Source: Podaxis mareebaensis
Taxonomy: Eukaryota > Basidiomycota > Agaricomycetes > Agaricales > Agaricaceae
Assembly: GCA_018524725.1 (NCBI GenBank)
Contig: JAEUWP010000356.1
Span: forward strand, 1-16,602
Direction of reading: 5' to 3'
Length of the DNA stretch: 16,602 nt
Shown here: positions 7,740-14,914 of the stretch, piece after piece
Numbering within the stretch: the stretch's first letter is position 1
How the letters are laid out: the number at the start of each line of letters is the position of its first letter
Translations under genes and position numbers: made by a program
The notes under the pieces: model-generated
Databases searched by the model: none
Told to the model about the DNA's origin: nothing
The model's input: the letters and a program-made list of their open reading frames with translations, nothing else

Positions 7740-9320
7740 CATGGCGGGTTTTGCTGCACCTGCTCACCTAGCGGCGGCACCTCCACTTCCCCCTGCTGGT
7801 GCTGGTAGACCTTACACAGGTCCCAATATGCACCCATTCGACCTCTTAGATCGAATCCAGAGGCCGCAAGTGAATGCACCTTGCATTCCGCCTCAGGCTT
7901 TGGTCCAACAACGCCTAGCTGCTATGGTTCCGCAGGATTGTCCCCTGCTTCCCTCACTTTCTCGTTGGGTACGATCTCAAAATCCTGTTCCCATCGCTCT
8001 GACTTACTCTTCTGCCTTGCAGGAGAAATGTAAGTTCGAAGAGTCAAAAATAGAGGCGAGTAACCTCTGTTTTACTGCTATTCTTGAGCTGGAGATAATC
8101 AATCTCACACAGGAGGCGCATGAAACTCTTCAGGCGATGAAACGTCAACGAACTGATACGGCAGCTAAGTCGCTGGATCAGATTCGTGAGGAACAGAAGA
8201 TCAAGACCCAATGCTATCGCGACATCAACCGCGCTTGTAAGCTTCATTGTGCTCCTACTAAACGAAGCGTACAAGACCTAATTGAGGAAACCCTACTCCT
8301 CATGTCGCTAGATGACGCATCCGAGAAAGCGAAGAACTTCGACGAAGAGTTCCCGCCACTTCCGGGACACTCAGGTCTTCTTCCACCCGGTCATCCAGTC
8401 AAGGTAGGCACCTATTCTCGATGTGTCCATATGGGTAAATGGACTAAGAATCCACCCAAGAAGACTGCGCCCTCCATGCAGCGAGCCGAAAAGCTGTATG
8501 ATGTTGTTGAAGAAGCTCTTCGTGAACACGAGGAAGAGAAGCAGAGGAAGGCACGTGAACTTCGCTTCAAGAAGAAGCCAAAGGTTCAAGGGGAATGCTA
8601 CATCCCACACATAGGTCGCTTCTATCAAGATCTGATGAACCAATTAATTCATTTTGGTGTCATACAGGATACTTGCGAAGTCAATCCTAAAGTATGTGTT
8701 AACCCTATTGGTCGATTATGGCTTATTCATTTCCTTGTTACCCAACAGGGAGAACAAAGCTCTCGTGCCCTGCAAGAGGCGCTTGCTGTGATCGACAAGA
8801 ACCCTGAAGGTTATCCATCTGATTCAAAAGATGTTGAATACCTTTACTCAATAGGTTTAACAGAACACGAATGGGATGAAGCGATGGCGCCTTTGACCTC
8901 GTCGGTCGATGTTCCGCCTGCACCACCTTCTTCTCCACGACTTCCCGGAGCATCTCATCCAAATGATGAGATCGATCTCATCAGGAGTGACATCGAGGAT
9001 CGCCCGCCACTTGTCAACAGCCCACGTCATCTTTCTGACGTAGATTATGATGCCGACGACATGAGTGATGCCGACAGCGACTTCGAGAAGAAGAAGGCTA
9101 TGGGGTATGTCATCTATATCTTATCACCATCATCTGATGCTGATCACCTCCATACTCAGACCGGTCATGACGCTTCCTCTTGGGAAGAAGAAGGGCAAGC
9201 TCAGCAAGAAGTGCCGCGCCAAGGCCAAACATCGCGAGGTTTAGAGGGTCGTCCATGCAGGACAAAAGGAGGAAGAGGAGATGAGCACCTACCGTCAAGG
9301 GAACGGATACTTAGGTGGCT
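7740..9320 (+). other. Unrecognised 500-residue spacer between Gag and protease
   Basis: This part of the polyprotein (about residues 296-820) is not recognised. It starts with a Pro/Ala-rich stretch. Helical sequence follows, including a charged likely coiled coil around 8476-8575 (AEKLYDVVEEALREHEEEKQ). Next comes a Cys-containing globular-looking part (8590-8900, with GECYIPHIGRFYQDLMN), and then an acidic Asp-rich tract (8960-9090). The last part (9110-9320) is in doubtful frame: a neighbouring frame encodes a strongly basic tail ending at a stop at 9240-9242. It may be an extended nucleocapsid or an acquired sequence. Confidence 0.6.
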
Positions 9321-9489
9321 CATAGCTTTGGACAATGTAATTTTTTGCGATGGATCATGTACAGAACACGTAGCGATGTGCACAAGCACATCTCGCTTTA
9401 ATGTTATTCATTCTGTACATGCACCTCCCAGTCCGAAATCCTCTAAGATCAGTTATCTTCCTGATGATGGTATAATAAGAATGGATGAG

Positions 9490-9750
9490 TATAACGCTAT
9501 CTGGTTATTAGATTCAGGAGCATCTGGGCATTATACGCCACATATGGAAGACTTCATTGACTTCCAATATTATCCTGATCCTATAATCATATACACTGCC
9601 GGTGAACCAATGGTATCACCAGGACATGGTACCGTCTTAATTGAAACCGTGGTCAATACAGATAACGGCACCCAGATACTTAATCATTCATATCTATATC
9701 CGGTGCATTACTTACAAGGTAGCAGAGATCGATTGTTATCAGTTGGTCAG
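9490..9750 (+). other. Aspartic protease domain
   Basis: The active-site motif WLLDSGASGHYT places the catalytic Asp at residue 886 (codon 9511). The flap-like AGEPMVSPGHGTV and the later LLSVGQLTKAG segments follow, as usual for copia proteases. The dimeric enzyme would cut the polyprotein into its mature parts. No stop lies within it. Confidence 0.9.
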
Positions 9751-9944
9751 CTCACCAAGGCTGGAGCTAAAATAGAAACCACTGATATCTGCTCATGCAT
9801 CAACAACTCCTTGAACGAGCCGATACTAGTTGCACAACCTATGATAGGTTGTTCACCCACTCTTCATTATGTAAAGAGTAAAATCATTAAAACGCATGAT
9901 GATATGCATGCGTTTGCAACTAGTATTGTACCAGAATATGACAT

Positions 9945-10731
9945 CCTTCATAATAGGATGGGACACCCATCAGATCGTATCCTCAAACACTTTGAGACAA
10001 ATACGATCAGCTTTTCTCATGTAGAAATTCCCAAAAATAGCATGAAACCATGTGAAGGTTGCGCTATGGGAAAGATGCATCAGAAAAGCTTTAATATAAA
10101 CTTCGAGAGAGCGTCCAGGCCTCTAGAAAGAATCCATTCGGATCTTTTAGAAATGCCTAAAGTTAGTTACTGAAAATATAAATGGGTAATGACTATTTTG
10201 GACGACTTCTCCTCAAATGCTTGGATTCATTTACTTCGTAAAAAGTCCGAAGCACCCACAGTAATGAAGAACTTCTTGACCTTAGTCAATAAACACATTG
10301 GTGGTCCTGTAAAGTTCTTACATACTGATCGAGGAGGAGAATACATCAAAGAAAGCTTACAAGCTCTCTTATGCTCTCAAGGGATTATCCATGTGACAAG
10401 CGCTCCACATGCTCACCAACAAAATGGTAGAGCGGAACGCCTCAACTGTACTTTAATGGATGAAGCTGAAGCCATGCGGCATCATGCTTGTATTCCAGAT
10501 GGTTGGTGGGAATTCGCGATTGATACAGCATGTTATCTCTACAATCACACTCCCATGTCACGTCTAAATTGGAAAACCCCTCAAGAAGTTTTAACGGGAG
10601 TCAAACCAGATGTTTCCAAATTCAGAACTTTTGGATGTGGCGCTTACACGTTCTTACCCAAAGGAGTCCGAGAAAATAAACTATCCCCAAAATCGGAATT
10701 AATGATATTCATGGGATATTCTTCGGACTGA
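9945..10731 (+). other. Integrase domain with HHCC zinc finger and D,D35E core
   Basis: The zinc-binding part reads LHNRMGHPSDRIL, then CEGC. The catalytic triad is Asp1096 (HSDLL), Asp1158 (HTDRGGEY) and Glu1194 (NGRAER), with exactly 35 residues between the last two. Two TGA stops interrupt it, at 10171-10173 and 10729-10731. It would insert the cDNA and is responsible for the 5-bp target duplication. Confidence 0.92.
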
Positions 10732-10746
10732 AAGAATTATCTGTTC

Positions 10747-11800
10747 ATGCATCATTTGCAAGGCAATGTTCTTTACATTTTGCCCACTGCTATTTTCAAT
10801 GAACAATTCTTTCCTAAATGTTCTGAAAAGAAACATAGATCAAATAGTAGTCGCAGTTCTTCATCAAGAACTCCTACACCACCTAGCGAGGTAATAATTT
10901 ACCCTAGACAGGATAACTCGAGGTCACCACCTCCGGAAAGACCTTCGGCTCCAATGCCACCATCGTCCTCTTCATCCAGTCCAGATCCTAGATATTGGAA
11001 TGGAACTCCAGATATAGACGATGATAACGAGGACAAGGACAGCCAACATGATTCTCCAAAAGAAGATCATGATTCTGATTTAGAATACGCTGATCCTAAA
11101 GATTATCCTGATCTAGAAAGACATTTGCCTATGCTAAGCGTTGATCCGAATGAAGATCAAGATCCATCTCCATATTTGGAAGACTTCAAACATAGAGGTG
11201 ATGATCGCCCTTATACGGCATCTCCCCCTGTTCCTCAGTCTCCAAGATTAGAAGAGCATGAGAATCGTGGCAATGATCCACCCTTTAGGGAAGAATCATC
11301 AAGCCCTGTACCCAGGACTTCTGAAAGCGAAGTACCACAAGGCCCTGCTACAACGTCTTCTAGGTTTTCTCCTATGAAACCCGCACAGAAACATCAAGCT
11401 GCTTCTCCGCCATGGATGCAACAATGGCAAGCACCTTCTAATCAACGTCCTCAAAGAGAACATCGGGTTCCTTCTAAACCCAGAAATATATATGGAGATC
11501 AACATCCGGCAAAAGTTCTACGTAATTATCGAGGCTTTGAATGGATACCTCCTAAAGGAGAACCATTACTTAAGCGAATTCGCAAACGAAGCCCGGTAGC
11601 ACTTCCCGATGTTGAAAATGAAATGCCACCTGATGAACAAACACTTGATTCTTTGCAAACTTCTACGTCGATGGAACTTATGATGGTACATCACGTGAAT
11701 AAGTTATGCAAAGAAGGAGGAGTACAGTTCATTGATTTTCTTTTTGCGAACAAAATTGATGTGTCATATACCCCTAAAGTCTTCAAAGACTTAGCTAAAC
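10747..11800 (+). other. Low-complexity linker between integrase and reverse transcriptase
   Basis: This stretch of about 350 residues is rich in Pro, Ser, Asp and Glu, with patches such as SSRSSSSRTPTPP and an approximate duplication (HRGDDRPY and NRGNDPPF). Copia elements commonly carry such a variable integrase C-terminus. No targeting motif is recognised. Confidence 0.6.
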
Positions 11801-11814
11801 TCCCCAAGGAGATC

Positions 11815-12720
11815 CGCGATAAGTGGTATAAAGCTTGTCTTGAGGAAATAGACACATTAAAGAAGCGACAAGTTTACGAACTTGTTAATCTTCTGAAAGG
11901 AAGAAAAGCGATTGGTAATCGATGGGTATTCACTCCAAAATCTGATGGCAGATTCAGATCTCGATTAGTTGCACAAGGGTTCTCACAAATCAAAGGCATC
12001 GACTTCGATGAACTCTTCTCTCCTGTTGTCTGGTACGAGACCGCATGATTGCTATTTGCGATAGCTGCCCTCGAGGACTGGGATATGTTTGGTCTTGACA
12101 TGAAGACCACTTATCTCTACGGACACCTTAAGGAAGAAATATATATGTGACAACCAGAAGGTTTCATCCAAAAAGGACAAGAAACCAAAGTATGGTGCTT
12201 GAAACATGCCTTATACGGTCTCAAACAAGCTGGCCAACAATGGTGGCTTGAAGTGACAAATTCGATGAAAGAACTAGGCTTCAAACGAGCATCATTAGAT
12301 GCAGGAGTCTATTATTACTATGATACACGAGAGAAATCTCTTATCATCACACTACTTTATGTGGATGATGCGGCTTTCTTAGGACCGTGTGGATCGAAAG
12401 TTCTTCATCAGAAGATAAAAGCATTCATGGATAAATGGGAATGTCGCTTTTTAGGCGAACTCACTGAATTCCTTGGAATGTGAATCACAAGAGACCATGA
12501 TAATCTATTGATCATGATTGATCAACAACCTTACCTTGATAAGGTTTTAGAATGTTTTAATGTGGTTGAAAAAGCTGAATCAACTCCATTGCCGAGAGAC
12601 TTCATCTTCATTACGGCACAAGATGAGGCATCTGCTAATTTTAGGCAGAAGTACCAACAATTGGTTGGATCTCTAATGTACTTGATGATCGGATCACGTC
12701 CCGACATTGCATTTGCAGTT
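11815..12720 (+). other. Reverse transcriptase (RVT_2, copia type)
   Basis: The region opens with WYKACLEEIDTLKKRQVYEL and contains GNRWVFTPK and RLVAQGFSQIKGIDF. The first catalytic Asp is in FGLDMKTTYLYG, and the YVDD box lies at 12358-12369. TGA stops fall at 12046, 12148 and 12481. It would copy the RNA into cDNA from the tRNA-Met primer. Confidence 0.95.
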
Positions 12721-12839
12721 GTCAAGTTATCCCAACAGATGACGAATCCGTCATGGGAACACTATAAAGCCAGCTTACATACTTTGCAATACCTTCGCGG
12801 CACATCCAAATATGCCATTGTCTATGATGGACAAACGAA

Positions 12840-13290
12840 CAAAGGAATCAATGTGTTCTCAGATTCTGATTGGGCACAAGATCCAGAAACCAGGAAATCG
12901 GTCACTGGCTTCTTTATTAGAATAGCTGGAGCAGCCGTATCATGGCTATCTCGGCGCCAGAAGACTGTTGCCTTATCATCGACAGAAGCTGAATACATGG
13001 CTTTGTCAGATGCTAGTCGTCAAATTGAGTGGACAGTTAACCTACTCACTGAAATCAGCATTAATCCTGAAAGGATTAAGAAACCACACTTATTCGGTGA
13101 TAACCGAGGTTCAGTATTTTGGGCCAAAAATCCGGTAACCGAAAAATGTTCAAAACATGTGGACGTTAAGTACCACTATATCCGCAATTTACTTGAGGAT
13201 GAAAAATTCCTTTTGTACAACATTAAAGGGACTGAAAATCCTGTGGATTTATTGACTAAGAATCTCGACACACAGAAGTTTCACTTCTTC
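12840..13290 (+). other. RNase H domain
   Basis: The motifs SDSDWAQD, STEAEYMAL and FGDNRGSVFWAKNP provide the Asp, Glu and Asp active-site residues. KHVDVKYHYIR and the closing NPVDLLTKNL are standard for copia C-termini. No stop occurs before the natural TAA at 13318. Confidence 0.93.
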
Positions 13291-13342
13291 TTGCCTTCAT
13301 TAGGCGTCGAATTCTTTTAACTTCATGCTCTGACAATTTCGA

Positions 13343-13353
13343 GTGAGGAGGAG
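13343..13353 (+). other. Polypurine tract
   Basis: GTGAGGAGGAG directly precedes the 3' LTR (TGTTGA). It is the expected plus-strand primer, spared by RNase H. It is nearly pure purine, with one T. Confidence 0.8.
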
Positions 13354-14003
13354 TGTTGAGGAATTAATCAGCATTACGCTTACGTGTATACTTGCCATCA
13401 GCAGTACATGCTGAATCCTCGACGCGTACGCTCTGCATTGACAGAGCAGATATATTTTTGGAACCCTCTATAGCCTTGTTGCTATGTTTAGATTGATCTG
13501 TTTCTATTAATACTTTCATACACATACGTAGATGTACGGCCTGTGTTAGTATTACTCATATCCTCATGGATTATGACTTGTAGAAACGTTCTATGACTGC
13601 GGATGACTCCTGTAGCATACGGTAGAGTCATGTTCTTTCTTATTTTAACTTTTACATGCACAATCTTCATGTTATACGTGCGTATGCCTTATGTTTACTT
13701 ACTCGTGCATGTATCTTACCCTTGACCCAGTGTCGTAGCTCTACAGTATTTAAACCTTCATGTAGTAGTGTACTTTCTTGACTGGAGTTTCACATTCCTC
13801 GTCTACTCGACTATCTAGCCACTTTAAGCTCAATATTCCTCACTACCATCAACTTGGTATACTCTTTTCTGGTACACCTCAAGACTCACCCTTTCCTCAT
13901 ATATATGGTCTCTTCCCTGTTCAACCGTACTCGGATTGTGAGTAACTGGTTTACTCTCCACTGACGCTATGCTTGTGTAGTAGCAACCATTCTCCCCTCG
14001 TCA
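13354..14003 (+). repeat. 3' LTR (650 bp)
   Basis: It aligns end to end with the 5' LTR without gaps, with 13 transitions. In 7 of these the 3' copy has lost the CpG base; in 6 the 5' copy has. It would carry the poly(A) signal and could also act as a promoter for the downstream NLR fragment. Confidence 0.97.
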
Positions 14004-14008
14004 GCGCA
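14004..14008. repeat. 5-bp target site duplication, right copy (GCGCA)
   Basis: This is identical to 6017-6021. Keeping one copy restores the host codons GAA GCG CAG TTG GAG without any other change. Confidence 0.95.
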
Positions 14009-14380
14009 GTTGGAGGGCCACACGGGTTGGGTGTGGTCCATCGCTTTCTCACCCAACAGCACGCGAGTTGCCTCTGGATCGAAAGATTGGACAGTGAGGA
14101 TTTGGAATGTGGGGACAGGCTCAGAGGAAGCACAGTTGGAGGGCCACATGGGTTCAGTGAGGTCTGTCGCTTTCTTGCCCAACGGCACGCGAGTTGCCTC
14201 CGGATTGGATGATCGGACAGTGAGGATTTGGAATGTGGGGACAGGCGAGGAGGAAGCGCAGTTGGAGGGCCACACAGATTCGGTGTCGTCTGTTGCTTTC
14301 TTGCCCGACAGCACACGAGTTGCCTCTGGATCGGATGATGGGACGGTGAGGATTTGGAATGTGGGGACAGGCGAGGAGGA
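14009..14380 (+). repeat. 126-bp WD40-coding tandem repeats, downstream block
   Basis: Three further blades continue the upstream block in the same period, making seven VRIWN motifs in total, the number for one closed propeller. These blades keep Thr (ACA or ACG) where the upstream ones have Met (ATG), and in two of three keep the CACGCGAG sequence that is altered in all four upstream blades. Confidence 0.9.
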
Positions 14381-14576
14381 AGTCAATTTAGCCAGTGGCT
14401 CAGACAAACTTGAACTCCAGTTGTGTCCCTTTTCGCTTTCCTTATCCCATGGTGATCACTGGGTGGTCGGTACGCATCATCATTGCTGGATCCCCCTTCA
14501 TTATCGAACCAAGGGGTTAAGCCCTTTTTTTGGTGGACCACCATATCCGAGCATCATGATTTTCGTGATTCTGTAA
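14009..14576 (+). pseudogene. NLR-like gene exon 7, part after the retrotransposon (last WD40 blades and C-terminus)
   Basis: The host frame resumes at GTTGGAGGGC and gives QLEGHTGWVWSIAFSPNST and the remaining blades, with VRIWN codons starting at 14094, 14220 and 14346. From 5981 to 14094 is exactly 126 bases once the element and one GCGCA are removed. After EEEVNLASG the repeat pattern ends. The tail has HWVVGTHHHCWIPLHYR, resembling the short post-propeller segment ('W..G....WIP..R') of many basidiomycete NACHT-WD40 proteins, and stops with TAA at 14574. No stop interrupts this half. It has no ATG of its own in a good context, so it is expected to be silent unless the 3' LTR drives it. 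Confidence 0.8.
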
Positions 14577-14914
14577 CAGGTTACGGTCATTATTCTAGCT
14601 AAGGTAGATAACCTCCATACCTTAGACATTGTTGAGACTAGCAACAGTACCCTGATGATTTTGATGACTTTGACATTACGTTGAATGTATCGGCTCAACT
14701 AGTAAACACTTGTCGATTAAATGAGTTGAACCCAACACTACGAGAAGCTAACTAAACAAGAGACAAACAACAATAGAGAAAACAACATACCATTAGACTA
14801 TGTGACCCCACCAATGTTATATATACATATTAAATTTTATAATTATTCTTATGATACCGTGGACACATTGGACTATCCGTCCCCAGTTCTGGCGCTAGCT
14901 TCTTGACTGTCCAG
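14577..14914. other. AT-rich spacer, no gene seen
   Basis: This stretch contains an inverted repeat with perfect 8-base arms (CTAAGGTA at 14599-14606 and TACCTTAG at 14618-14625), 23 bases after the NLR stop, possibly in its 3' UTR. An AT-rich block lies around 14815-14860. I see no coding pattern, tRNA or transposon end. Confidence 0.5.

Larger units (their letters stand above)
6856..13320 (+). pseudogene. Copia Gag-Pol polyprotein with five internal TGA stops
   Basis: A single frame of 2155 codons including the final TAA runs from the first in-frame ATG (context AAATATGGCT) to 13318-13320. It encodes capsid, protease, integrase, reverse transcriptase and RNase H for copying and reinserting the element through cytoplasmic particles. 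Internal stops are at 10171, 10729, 12046, 12148 and 12481. All are TGA and all lie in the same frame with no indel. Several fall where copia proteins commonly have Arg, for example just after the YETA motif of the transcriptase and in IYM-stop-QPEGF. Visible catalytic residues are intact. The protein is about 700 residues longer than a typical copia polyprotein (about 1400), mainly between Gag and protease. No frameshift between gag and pol is required. Confidence 0.93.
6022..14003 (+). mobile_element. Full-length Ty1/copia LTR retrotransposon, 7982 bp
   Basis: The element has two 650-bp LTRs that begin TGTTGA and end TCGTCA, a 5-bp GCGCA target duplication, a primer-binding site just inside the left LTR, a purine tract just before the right LTR and one long Gag-Pol frame. 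Domain order is Gag, protease, integrase, reverse transcriptase, RNase H, which defines copia as opposed to gypsy elements. It is inserted in the WD40 region of an NLR-like gene on the same strand. Catalytic residues are intact but five in-frame TGA codons block translation, so this copy should be non-autonomous unless the stops are bypassed. The LTRs differ at 13 of 650 positions, all at CpG sites, without indels. Confidence 0.97.
2502..14576 (+). pseudogene. NACHT-WD40 (NLR-like) receptor gene, split by a retrotransposon
   Basis: Proposed exons are 2502-3065, 3116-3246, 3311-3449, 3509-3556, 3612-3624, 3674-5241 and 5294-6021 joined to 14009-14576. All junction phases agree and the total is 1253 codons. 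The product would be a fungal NLR-like STAND ATPase: proline-rich leader (residues 1 to about 135), helical N-terminal region (about 140-300), NACHT (about 345-560), a helical region with a HASFPEF motif near 677, and a seven-bladed WD40 propeller from about 900. Members of this family are thought to act in non-self recognition and heterokaryon incompatibility. It looks inactive: an 8-kb copia element sits in exon 7, TGA stops occur at 5471 and 5573, Walker A lacks its first Gly and Walker B has Asn for Asp. The start was chosen as the first ATG of the open frame behind a pyrimidine-rich leader. Exon boundaries are inferred from phase and GT-AG rules, not from transcripts. Confidence 0.8.
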
